Shown piece by piece: positions 1 to 7,738 of a stretch of 64,000 nt of DNA. Made by a program: the position numbers and the translations under genes. Positions within the stretch are counted from its first letter, which is position 1. Each line of letters starts with the position of its first letter. This DNA comes from Dyella terrae (GTDB lineage: Bacteria; Pseudomonadota; Gammaproteobacteria; Xanthomonadales; Rhodanobacteraceae): contig NZ_CP089414.1 of NCBI RefSeq assembly GCF_022394535.1, positions 4,588,001 through 4,652,000 on the forward strand, written 5' to 3'. The notes beneath the pieces were generated by a model. It was not told the origin of the DNA, did not search any database, and saw only the letters and a list, made by a program, of their open reading frames with translations.

Positions 1-1962
1 CATGACCAAGCGGGGGCCGCTATGCCTGGGGCCGTTGGAGCCGAGCACCAGGTATCGCCCGTGGGCAGACCGCGCCGCCGCGGCCAGCACATCCATGGGG
101 CCGAGCAACGCAGACAGCACATGGCCGTCGTTGAGGTCGACAACGTGCATGCCGACGATGCGGCCATGGGGCGCCACGGTGCCGCGCAGCGACGACGGCA
201 GTTGACTGTCATCGTCCGGCGTCAGGACGAAGCCCGTGGCGATCCAGCCGGCTTCAGGGGAGCCTAAGGGCGTGGGTACCCATTGAGCGACGCCGGTGGC
301 GTCCTGGGGATCGGGCGTACCGAAACGCTGTGGCAGCGCCAGTGCGCGCAGTACGCGGCCGGTCGATGCATCGAGTTCGGCTATGCCTGGCTGATCTTCC
401 ACCCAGAAAACCTTGGCATCGCGCCAGCGGACCGGCCAGATCAGCGTGTTGCCCTTCATGCGCACGCTCATCATCGACTGGCGTGCCGAGGCAAAGGCAG
501 TGTGGAAGGGCCACGTATCGTCGGTGGACGATGGCGGCGTGTCCGGTCGCATGACAGTGAAGTACTCGTGCCCGAGTTTGTTCTTGTCGTCGCCTGCGCC
601 ACCGATAAGGCTGTCGTAGTCATGGCGGAAAAAGGTGGGAAGTTGATCGCCTGCCAATTCCCAGCGAGGGTTCTGCAGATCACTGCGCTCGATGCCGCTC
701 CAGTTCACCGTGTGGCGGATGAGGCGATGCGCGTCGACGTCATAGGCGATCAGCGCGCGAGGTGTGTTGCTTTCAGCGGCGCCGTCGAACCAGGCCGTGC
801 GTCCATCGGCGCTGAGTGAGAGGCGGTTTGTCCCCTCGGCGCCACGCCAGACGTTCTCGACTTTCCATTCGCCGTTCGCCTCGTGAAAACGCCATACATG
901 CTGCCACCAGCCGCTGTCGTCGGACATTTGTGCACTCACGAGCAGGTCGCCATCGGGCAGCGTCAGCAGGTCGTGGGGGTAGAGCAGCGAACGGGGGCTG
1001 GTGACCAGTGTGTCCCAGCGTATCGCCTGTGCCTTGATGATCGGGCCGTCGGTGGTTGGGGCGCGGAGTACCAGGGGATGTACTGCGTCGGATGGCTCGA
1101 CGGGCTTCACCCATGCCAGCGGTGTGCTCGCGATCTCCATGTTGTTGGGAAGACTCGCCAGGGCATCGCGCACGGCGAGGAAAACTGGCGCGGGTACGAT
1201 GCCGTCGCTGACGACGCGGGCCGGTGGTGAACTCAGCACGTTGAAGTTGGCCAGTTGCTTGAACAGGCCGGCATTCGGATTGGGATAGTTGTCGTCGCGA
1301 GAGATATCCACCACGGTGGCCGGGTGCCCGAACATCGCAGTGACATCCAAGAGCCTGATGGTCAGCGTGCTGTCGTGTTTGTCAGAGAGGACGCGGCTGC
1401 GCTTCAGCGTGGCATACCAGCTGGCGTAGGTGACGCGAAATACATCGAGGCTCATGCGGTTCTGCGGCACGGAATCCACGCGGGCGCGCTCTTGTGCAAG
1501 CCGTTGAGTCATCTCTGCCGGCGTGATGACTCCTTGCGATACCGCGAGTTGCAGGCGAGGCAACGTGAAGTGATCCACCAGGGCGTCGCGCAGATCCGGG
1601 CGGCGTGACAACAGCACCCGATCCCAGCCTTCGGGCAAGTAGGCGAGGGGGCCGTTTTCGGCTTCCGCGGTGAACGTGCCAAACGAACTCAGCGCCCGTT
1701 GCACGATGGGCTGGACGCTGTCGTAAGGGGCGTCGACCAGCAGCAGAACCTCACCGGCGACCCGGGTGTCTTTGGCGCTGTCCCACACCAGAATCTGCTC
1801 TTTCCGCCGCGCGGCTACCGTGGCGTTGTCGCTGAAGTCAGCGGCCGGTGCGATGCGCCAGTGCAGGCCTTCCACGGTCGTTTGCGGCGCGGTGGTTGCA
1901 ACAGCCTCGTGTGCAGCGGCCATCGCAAACAGCCCAGCTAGCGTCCTTGCCATGCGCTTCAT
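1..1962 (-). CDS. Secreted protein of unknown function, 3' end outside window
   Basis: The frame is open for all 654 codons from the ATG at 1962 to the window edge with no stop, so the C-terminus lies outside. The start is supported by an AGGAG ribosome binding site just upstream and by a hydrophobic N-terminal signal peptide (MKRMARTLAGLFAMAAAHE, cleavage near residue 20-25). The second half has repeated short aromatic/Gly-Asp segments (LYPHDLLTLPDGDLL, WRFHEANGEWKVENVW, RLSLSADGRTAWF) typical of beta-propeller blades, so an extracytoplasmic WD40/YVTN-like propeller is possible. No catalytic motif was recognised. It lies downstream of the M28 peptidase on the same strand, with a hairpin between them, so it may be transcribed separately. 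Confidence 0.75.
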   Translation of the reverse strand, partial: MKRMARTLAGLFAMAAAHEAVATTAPQTTVEGLHWRIAPAADFSDNATVAARRKEQILVWDSAKDTRVAGEVLLLVDAPYDSVQPIVQRALSSFGTFTAEAENGPLAYLPEGWDRVLLSRRPDLRDALVDHFTLPRLQLAVSQGVITPAEMTQRLAQERARVDSVPQNRMSLDVFRVTYASWYATLKRSRVLSDKHDSTLTIRLLDVTAMFGHPATVVDISRDDNYPNPNAGLFKQLANFNVLSSPPARVVSDGIVPAPVFLAVRDALASLPNNMEIASTPLAWVKPVEPSDAVHPLVLRAPTTDGPIIKAQAIRWDTLVTSPRSLLYPHDLLTLPDGDLLVSAQMSDDSGWWQHVWRFHEANGEWKVENVWRGAEGTNRLSLSADGRTAWFDGAAESNTPRALIAYDVDAHRLIRHTVNWSGIERSDLQNPRWELAGDQLPTFFRHDYDSLIGGAGDDKNKLGHEYFTVMRPDTPPSSTDDTWPFHTAFASARQSMMSVRMKGNTLIWPVRWRDAKVFWVEDQPGIAELDASTGRVLRALALPQRFGTPDPQDATGVAQWVPTPLGSPEAGWIATGFVLTPDDDSQLPSSLRGTVAPHGRIVGMHVVDLNDGHVLSALLGPMDVLAAAARSAHGRYLVLGSNGPRHSGPRLVM

Positions 1963-2000
1963 CGTTCCGAGCTCCTAATCCGTGGCTTCCTGAAACGCGA

Positions 2001-2024
2001 ACGGCCCGCATCGCTGCGGGCCGT
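2001..2024 (-). terminator. Hairpin between M28 peptidase and the secreted protein gene
   Basis: A perfect 10-bp stem (acggcccgca / tgcgggccgt) with a 4-nt loop lies 25 bases beyond the peptidase stop on the minus strand. The following sequence has only a short interrupted T stretch, so termination may be partial. Confidence 0.55.
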
Positions 2025-2048
2025 CGCGATAGTCCCTTGCGGGCTATG

Positions 2049-3710
2049 TTACTTGCGCTGCGCAGCCGTGGCGTCGCGGGCGGCGCGGAACTCGGAATCC
2101 TTGCTCCAATCCGGCCAGGTGTCGGAATTGGCCAGGTCGCTGCCGAGCTTGTAGAGGATCTGCAGGTCGCGGGCCATGCCGGTGAACGGCCAATCGGCCT
2201 GCCACTCGTCCGACGGCTGGTGGTAGTGCTTGGCGACGTACTCATCCTCGGCGGCCTTGCCGGCTGCGAGACCGCCATCCACCCAGTCATTGCCCGAGCC
2301 GAACGAGATCGCCGGCACGCCGCGCTTGGCGAAGGAGAAGTGATCGGAGCGGAAGAAGTGACCGGCTTCCGGCTTCGGATCTGGCGAGTACACCAGGTTC
2401 CACTGCTTGGCGGTGGTGGTCAGTTCGTCGAGCAGGTCGAGCTTGGCGCTGCCGGAAATGGTGAAGTTGCGCGCCGGGCCGTGTGGGTCGAGCGCATCCA
2501 TGTTGATGTCGGCCACGGTGGTGGCGAGCGGGTAGAGCGGCTTGGAGGCGTAGTACTCCGAGCCCAGCAGACCCTTCTCCTCGGCGGTGACGTTGAGGAA
2601 CACCACCGAACGCTCGGGCTTGGGCTGGCTGGCGAAGGCGCGGGCCAGTTCGATCAGCCCAGCGGTGCCAGTCGCGTTGTCCACGGCGCCGTTGTAGATC
2701 TTGTCACCCTTGGCGTCGGGCGCGCCGATGCCCAGGTGATCCCAGTGCGCGCTATAGATCACCGTCTCGTTCGGGCGCTTGGTGCCTTCGATACGCGCCA
2801 CGATGTTGTGCGAGGTGATGACCTTGGCGTTGATTTTGTAGTTGGCCGAGAAGGTCTCGCCCTTCAGCACCACCGGCTTGAACTCGCGCGTCTGCGCCTG
2901 CTTCTTCAGTGCCTCGAAATCCAGGCCGGCGGACTTGAATAGATCCACCGCCACGTCACGCTGGATCCACGCTTCCACCGGCGTATGCACGCTGGCGGGA
3001 TGGTCGCGCACCACGTCGAACTGGGTGTTGGTGTTGGAGTTGGCCACCGTTGCCCAGCCATAGGAGGCCGGCGCGGTCTCGTGAATGATCAGCATGCCAG
3101 CAGCGCCCTGGCGTGCGGCTTCTTCGTACTTGTAGGTCCAGCGGCCGTAGTAGGTCATGGCCTTGCCGCCGAAGTCGCCGACGCCGGTTTCGAAATCCGG
3201 GTCGTTGATCAGCACCACGGCGATCTTGCCGTGCAGGTCTACGCCCTTGAAGTCGTCCCAATTGCGCTCCGGCGCCTTGACGCCGTAGCCGACGAACACC
3301 AGCGGTGCGTCCTTGATCGATACGGCCTTGGAGCCATCAAGCGCCGAGCGTATGGCGATTTCCTTGCCCTGCGTCAGCGGCTCGTTCTTGCCGTTGACGG
3401 TGAACGACAGCGACGGCGTACCGGCGATGTCCGATTGCAGCAACGGCACCGCCTGCGTCCATTCACGCTTGCCGTTCTTCAAGTCACCACCCGGCTGTAC
3501 GCCGGCCGCCTTGAACTGGGCGATGACGTAGTCGATGGTCTTGGTTTCGGCTGGCGTGGCCGGGCCACGACCTTCGAAGGCGTCGGACGAAAGCGTCTTG
3601 ACGTCCTCAGACAGGCGATGCGGGTCGATCGTAGGGGTAGTCGGTGCGTCGGCGGCGAACAGCGCTGACGTCACGGACAGGGCGAGCAGGGATAGGGCCA
3701 ATCGCTTCAT
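2049..3710 (-). CDS. M28 family zinc metallopeptidase (aminopeptidase), exported
   Basis: The 553-residue protein starts at the ATG at 3710; the upstream in-frame GTG at 3719 overlaps the AGGTG ribosome binding site and is less likely. A signal peptide (MKRLALSLLALSVTSALFAAD) sends it to the periplasm or outside. A PA-like insert lies around residues 120-260 and the M28 catalytic domain follows: SAHWDHLG (zinc His near residue 322), YNGAVDNATG (bridging Asp), TAEEKGLLGS (general base and zinc Glu), NMDALDPHG (Asp) and RSDHFSF (last zinc His). All five M28 zinc ligands appear present. Family members remove N-terminal residues from peptides; the exact specificity cannot be read from sequence. 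A hairpin follows the gene. Confidence 0.9.
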   Translation of the reverse strand: MKRLALSLLALSVTSALFAADAPTTPTIDPHRLSEDVKTLSSDAFEGRGPATPAETKTIDYVIAQFKAAGVQPGGDLKNGKREWTQAVPLLQSDIAGTPSLSFTVNGKNEPLTQGKEIAIRSALDGSKAVSIKDAPLVFVGYGVKAPERNWDDFKGVDLHGKIAVVLINDPDFETGVGDFGGKAMTYYGRWTYKYEEAARQGAAGMLIIHETAPASYGWATVANSNTNTQFDVVRDHPASVHTPVEAWIQRDVAVDLFKSAGLDFEALKKQAQTREFKPVVLKGETFSANYKINAKVITSHNIVARIEGTKRPNETVIYSAHWDHLGIGAPDAKGDKIYNGAVDNATGTAGLIELARAFASQPKPERSVVFLNVTAEEKGLLGSEYYASKPLYPLATTVADINMDALDPHGPARNFTISGSAKLDLLDELTTTAKQWNLVYSPDPKPEAGHFFRSDHFSFAKRGVPAISFGSGNDWVDGGLAAGKAAEDEYVAKHYHQPSDEWQADWPFTGMARDLQILYKLGSDLANSDTWPDWSKDSEFRAARDATAAQRK

Positions 3711-4003
3711 GGACAACACCTAGCGTGGAAACGAGTCTCGATAGTAGAGACGGCCGCGGCCGTCGGTCCATAGCTGGTCATGGGAGCGCGAGAGGCGGAT
3801 GGTTTGAGGTGATTAAGAAAAACCCTCAAAAACAGGCCTCCGATGGCCTTGATCGTGACTTTCTTCACCCCGTTGAGGCCAATTTTGAAAAAAAACTGCA
3901 TTTTTTCCGTCTTGCAGCTTGGCGTAACGGGCTGGCATGCCATACATTCCGCATGCCGAGAGGCATCAAACACCACCTCATATCGATTACCACGGGGAAA
4001 TGT
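3711..4003. other. Divergent intergenic region upstream of peptidase and HU genes
   Basis: This gap separates the leftward M28 peptidase from the rightward HU-like gene and must hold both promoters. It is A+T richer than its surroundings, with A and T tracts at about 3816-3835 and 3886-3906. A possible sigma-70 promoter for HU is TTGGCG (3919-3924), a 17-bp spacer and ATACAT (3942-3947); this is a weak match read by eye. Confidence 0.35.
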
Positions 4004-4396
4004 ATGGCGAAGGCAAAAGCAGTAGCAAAGAAGAAGGCCGCACCGAAGGCAGCTCCGAAGGCCGCCAAGGCGGTCGTGCATAAGCCGATCAAAGACGCAC
4101 TGGGCAAGTCCGGCCTGGTCGCTCACACCGCTGAAATCAGCGGCGTGGTCGCCAAGGACGTGCGCGCCGTGCTGGCCTCTCTCGAGGGTGCCGTGACCGG
4201 TTCGGTGCACAAGAAGGGTGCCGGCCACTTCACGCTGCCGGGCCTGCTGAAGATCACCGCCGTGAACGTTCCGGCCAAGCCGAAGCGCAAGGGCGTCAAC
4301 CCCTTCACCAAGGAAGAGCAGTGGTTCGCTGCGAAGCCCGCCACGGTGAAGCTGAAGATCCGCGCGCTGAAGAAGCTCAAGGACGCCGCTCTCTGA
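4004..4396 (+). CDS. HU-family DNA-binding protein with Lys/Ala/Pro-rich N-terminal tail
   Basis: The start is the ATG at 4004, placed by a GGGGA ribosome binding site 5 bases upstream; the frame is open further upstream but without a good start. The 130-residue product begins with an eukaryotic histone H1-like tail (MAKAKAVAKKKAAPKAAPKAAK), followed from about residue 28 by an HU/IHF fold (HTAEISGVVAKDVRAVLASL, a GHFTLPGLLKI segment and the FNP-equivalent arm GVNPFTKEEQWF). HU proteins bend and compact DNA; the basic tail should add nonspecific DNA binding. It is a single-gene transcript with a strong terminator behind it. Confidence 0.88.
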   Translation: MAKAKAVAKKKAAPKAAPKAAKAVVHKPIKDALGKSGLVAHTAEISGVVAKDVRAVLASLEGAVTGSVHKKGAGHFTLPGLLKITAVNVPAKPKRKGVNPFTKEEQWFAAKPATVKLKIRALKKLKDAAL

Positions 4397-4424
4397 GCGT
4401 GACGTTGCACTAGAGCTTGTACGT

Positions 4425-4450
4425 CAGGTGCGGCCTTCGGGCCGCACCTG
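4425..4450 (+). terminator. Rho-independent terminator of the HU-like gene
   Basis: An 11-bp perfect stem (caggtgcggcc / ggccgcacctg) with a stable TTCG tetraloop begins 29 bases after the stop codon and is followed by agtttta. Confidence 0.85.
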
Positions 4451-4503
4451 AGTTTTAGGGAAGCGATTTGCGGCGGGTTTTCCGGCTGATTGCCTCCGAA
4501 GCA

Positions 4504-4926
4504 TCAATGCCTGTCGGTGCCGATGACCCGACCCGTTTGCGGATCCAATTGCAGAGCTACGCTCTTGCCTGCCGGGTTATCCGCCCTGGCCATCCACACG
4601 CCATTCTTGTAGTCGACGTCGCGCACGTGGGTGTAGCCCTGCGTCGACAGCTGCGCCCTGATGTCCGCTTCGCTCAGACGCGGCACCTGCTTGTCGGGAA
4701 ATACCTCGCCCGTTCGTGGATCGATGCGGAGATCCACGCTTCGGTCATCGGCGCTGCGAGCCTTGGCTGTCCACATGCCCTCATGGAACGCCAGGTCGTG
4801 CACCTTGCGATAGCCCTGCTGTTCGAGCTGGGCTTGTACCTGATGCTCGGTCAGCGCCTCCTGTGCCATAGCGATACCAGTGAAACCCAGGGCGACGGTG
4901 ATGGTCAGGGAAGCGAGCTTCTTCAT
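4504..4926 (-). CDS. PepSY-domain periplasmic protein
   Basis: The start is the ATG at 4926 (MKKLASLTITVALGFTG), preceded by a GAGG ribosome binding site. A signal peptide ends near AMAQEA. The mature 120-residue part holds two tandem PepSY-like repeats with the same plan: ALTEHQVQAQLEQQGY...WTAKAR...LRIDPRTGEVF and LSEADIRAQLSTQGY...WMARAD...LQLDPQTGRVI. PepSY domains are small envelope modules often found with proteases or metal and redox systems; the partner of this one is not evident from its neighbours. 140 aa. Confidence 0.82.
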   Translation of the reverse strand: MKKLASLTITVALGFTGIAMAQEALTEHQVQAQLEQQGYRKVHDLAFHEGMWTAKARSADDRSVDLRIDPRTGEVFPDKQVPRLSEADIRAQLSTQGYTHVRDVDYKNGVWMARADNPAGKSVALQLDPQTGRVIGTDRH

Positions 4927-5174
4927 GGGACATACCTCGTTACTTGGGGAGTCCGAGTGTTGGTTCCGCAAAAACAACTTGCGGTGAACACTTCCGGACC
5001 GCCGGCTGAACCAGGGCATGGCCGGGCCACACGTTTTGTTGAGGCTGGCGGGTTCATGCTTTCGTCGTGCGTCAAGTTCATAGTGGCTGTCGGCGCCACG
5101 GTGGCGCCTGAGCGAGGCCGTCGCCGGAGGGCGCGGCGGCGCAATCGAAAAAGATCACCCAAAGAGGGCATGAC

Positions 5175-5603
5175 ATGGCTACCCCGAGCGATCTTCCGTT
5201 GAGCCTGTACAAGGCCAACACCGAGTTTCAGCTGCGCGTGAACAAGTTGGTGATGGAGAACTGGAAGAAGTGGCTGGAGCTGTCCACCCGTGCGATGGAC
5301 GACGGTATCGCCGAACAGCAGGCGCGGGTCGAACACCTGATCAAGGCGCAGGATTGGGCGGCGCTGGCGTCGATGCCGGCCGATACCTTCTGGCGTCAAC
5401 TGCAGCAGCGCATGGGCGATGCCAGCGTCACCAACCAGATCGCCGCCAACGTGCAGGCGCATTTCGCCAAGGGGCTGCAGGACGCTGTCCAGGCGTGGCA
5501 GAAGGATACCGCCCGCGCGTTGGGTAGCGTGGGTGACACGGGACTGTCCGAGCCGTGGAAGGACATCCTGTCTCCGTGGGGCAAGTTCCATCCGACGACC
5601 TGA
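5175..5603 (+). CDS. Phasin family protein (PHB granule-associated)
   Basis: This 142-residue protein is helical and lacks a signal peptide. It matches the phasin_2 style: an N-terminal amphipathic part (LYKANTEFQLRVNKLVMENWKKW) followed by a helix rich in Gln and Ala and the segment AHFAKGLQDAVQAWQKDT. Phasins coat polyhydroxyalkanoate granules and control their size. An AGAGGG ribosome binding site precedes the ATG. The PHB depolymerase gene at 21381-22634 supports a polymer-storage context, but no synthase gene is in the window. Confidence 0.75.
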   Translation: MATPSDLPLSLYKANTEFQLRVNKLVMENWKKWLELSTRAMDDGIAEQQARVEHLIKAQDWAALASMPADTFWRQLQQRMGDASVTNQIAANVQAHFAKGLQDAVQAWQKDTARALGSVGDTGLSEPWKDILSPWGKFHPTT

Positions 5604-5613
5604 TATGTCCTTC

Positions 5614-5640
5614 GGCGCCCGGTGAGTCGTCCCGGGCGCC
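5614..5640 (+). terminator. Hairpin after the phasin gene
   Basis: A 9-bp perfect stem (ggcgcccgg / ccgggcgcc) with a 9-nt loop starts 10 bases after the phasin stop. No T-run follows, so it may act as an mRNA 3' stabiliser or a weak terminator. Confidence 0.5.
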
Positions 5641-6136
5641 ACGTCGCGTCCTCTCCGCGAGCCTTGCCTCGCCCCTGTCGTTTCGCGAACCGTCCCGCTC
5701 CGTTCTGCACATTCCATCGCGTTAGTCGCCACAGTGGCCGTGTTCAACTGCGCCGCTGCTTGCGTAACGAGGTCATGCAAGTCCGGATCGTGTCCAACGG
5801 GCAGGGACACATGGAATTTGGGTTTTCCAAAGAAACCCGGTGTTCCCCGTCTTGTCACACAGGTTTAGTTAGCTAGGGGACTTCGCCCGACGACGATGGC
5901 GTATGCCGTGTCGCGGGCTTGGGTGGCGAACGGTTAAAGCGTGGGCTGGCCATGGCTCAGCAGGGGCTGGTCTGCAACATGTCGGTCGATAACGGAGACG
6001 GTGTGCGGGGAGCGCGTAACAAGGGCAGGGCATGGCGCGGTGCATCGCCTTGGGGCGGCTCGGTGGCGGGCTTGTCTGTCCGGCGCATGGATGCATGGTG
6101 CGCGCAGCTGCCGCAGCCATCAGCGGTTGATCGCTG
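5641..6136. other. Gene-free stretch between phasin hairpin and DUF1045 gene
   Basis: About 500 bases without a convincing gene. The short open frames on both strands here have no ribosome binding site and no recognisable protein pattern. No repeat copy or RNA gene was recognised. The promoter of the downstream DUF1045 gene is presumably within its right half. Confidence 0.5.
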
Positions 6137-6805
6137 ATGCGCTACGCGGTGTATTTCTGTCCGGCACCGGCGAGCGCACTGGCGGCCCTCGGGCGTGACT
6201 GGTTGAGCGGAGAATTGGCCGCCCATGGCGTTCCTGGCATTCCGCTTACCCGTTGGAACGCGATGCTGACCGAGGTACGGCGTTACGGCTGGCATGCAAC
6301 CTTGCGATCACCGTTCACGTTGTCGCCCGATGTCGACCTCAACGATTTGCGCCAGGTGCTGCAGGTGGTTGCGCGGTCGCATGCGCCGATCAACCTGCCG
6401 CTGCGTTGCGCCCGCCTTGCTGGCTTTCCGGCACTTCGCCCCGCGAGTGACTGCAGGGCGGTGAATGCACTGGCTGCTGCTTGTGTTGAAGCGGTCGAGC
6501 CGCTGCGGTTGCCGCTGGCGGAGACTGATTTCCAGCGTCGTGCCTCCGGGCTCGATGCCATCGAAACCCACTATCTAGGCCGTTACGGGTATCCCTACGT
6601 GTTTGAACGCTATCGTTTTCACATGACGCTGTCGGCTCCCGCTTCCGTGGAGGAAGAGCGAGCACTGCAGCGCTGGCTGTCGCTGCGTGCGTCGATGCTG
6701 CCGACGGCACGCCTCGACGCACTGACCCTCTGCATCGAATCATCGCCGGGTGCGGCCTTCGAACCATTAGAGCGAATTGCGCTGCAAAAGGTCTCCGCTG
6801 CCTGA
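6137..6805 (+). CDS. DUF1045 protein, 2H phosphoesterase-like
   Basis: The 222-residue protein has the two H-x-T motifs of the 2H phosphoesterase superfamily: GWHATL (about residue 53) and FHMTLS (about residue 158), with the DUF1045 signature YGYPYVFERYRF just before the second. Relatives are often encoded in phosphonate-use (phn) operons and are thought to act on cyclic or 2'-phosphoryl substrates. Here no phn gene is nearby, so the link to phosphonate is unproven. The start lacks a clear ribosome binding site, but the N-terminal MRYAVYFCP matches family members. Confidence 0.8.
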   Translation: MRYAVYFCPAPASALAALGRDWLSGELAAHGVPGIPLTRWNAMLTEVRRYGWHATLRSPFTLSPDVDLNDLRQVLQVVARSHAPINLPLRCARLAGFPALRPASDCRAVNALAAACVEAVEPLRLPLAETDFQRRASGLDAIETHYLGRYGYPYVFERYRFHMTLSAPASVEEERALQRWLSLRASMLPTARLDALTLCIESSPGAAFEPLERIALQKVSAA

Positions 6806-7006
6806 TGGTTGCACGCGGGTGTAGCTCGGCGCGGGACCCGTGAGTTCGGCCTACATGCCGTAGAAGCGCCACTATGACTCACGCCCGCTTGACGGGCAGG
6901 CGAGGAATCTCGAATCGAGGCTGGAAGCGATCGAGCTACGCGAGATTTCCGGGCGTGGCGGGTACAGCGGGTCGGCTTTCCTGGTGGCATGTCCTGGGAG
7001 CGCGCC

Positions 7007-7472
7007 ATGAAAAAGACCGTGTGGATCGTGGTCGCCAACCGGGGGGGTTGCGCGGCTGTTCCAAGCCCGTCAGGCGACGGGGCCATTGGAGGAATTGGAA
7101 GCGTTCATTCATCCTGAGGCGAGGCTCCGCGACCGGGATCTAGTGTCCGACCGACCGGGGCGTGGCTTCGAGCGATCCGGCCCTGGGAGTCACGCTGAGG
7201 AGCCTGACAGCACGGTGGCCGAGGTGGAAACCGGTAACTTTGCGTTGGAGCTTTCCAGATTCCTGCTCAAAGGGCGCAACGAGGGTCGGTTCGATGCATT
7301 GATCCTGATTGCCGCGCCGGCATTCCTGGGCTCGCTTCGGGATCGTCTGGATGACCAAATAAGGGATCGGATCTTGCTGGAGGTTGCCAAGAATCTGGTC
7401 CACCTGGACGCCTTCGGCGTGAGGGGGTATCTGCCTGAGCGCCTCTATTCGTCGGTGGATACCCGCGGATAG
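7007..7472 (+). pseudogene. Host-attachment family protein (pfam10116-like), frameshifted
   Basis: The reading frame begins at the ATG at 7007 (MKKTVWIVVANRG) and after a run of seven G (7041-7047) continues one frame over as ARLFQARQATGPLEELEAF and on to the stop at 7472. Removing one G gives a continuous protein of about 154 residues. It has the pattern of the family annotated as 'protein required for attachment to host cells': WIVVAxxxxARLF, LEAFIHPEARLRDRDL, SDRPGRGF, FDALILIAAPAFLGSLR. The name of the family overstates what is known of its function. The frameshift is either real decay or a homopolymer error. Confidence 0.8.
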
Positions 7473-7597
7473 GGCGTCTCGCTTATGCGTGAGTCAACGG
7501 CCGCCATAGCATCGTTATATTTCACGCTTGCAGATCATCGACAGCAGGATGGAACATGGTCACGGCCCGATGCCGAAATGTTTGACCCATTACACAT

Positions 7598-7625
7598 TTG
7601 CAGTGATGGGCTGCGCTACGATAAT
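7598..7625 (+). promoter_or_regulatory. Possible sigma-70 promoter of the MASE1 sensor gene
   Basis: TTGCAG (7598-7603), a 16-bp spacer and GATAAT (7620-7625) lie 114 bases before the chosen start. Both boxes match consensus at four or more of six positions. Read by eye only. Confidence 0.4.
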
Positions 7626-7738
7626 GCAGTTAGCTAGCCGGGGCGTACTACTTCGCCTTCACGTTCCGCCCGATGTCATCGGCCGCTTGCGCCAATAAGC
7701 CCGGCGCAAGCGAGGGGAATACCAAACAGGGGGATGCC

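Noticed and set aside
4923..5858. 311-aa minus-strand frame over the phasin gene
   Set aside because: Shadow frame; the phasin and PepSY genes explain the region.
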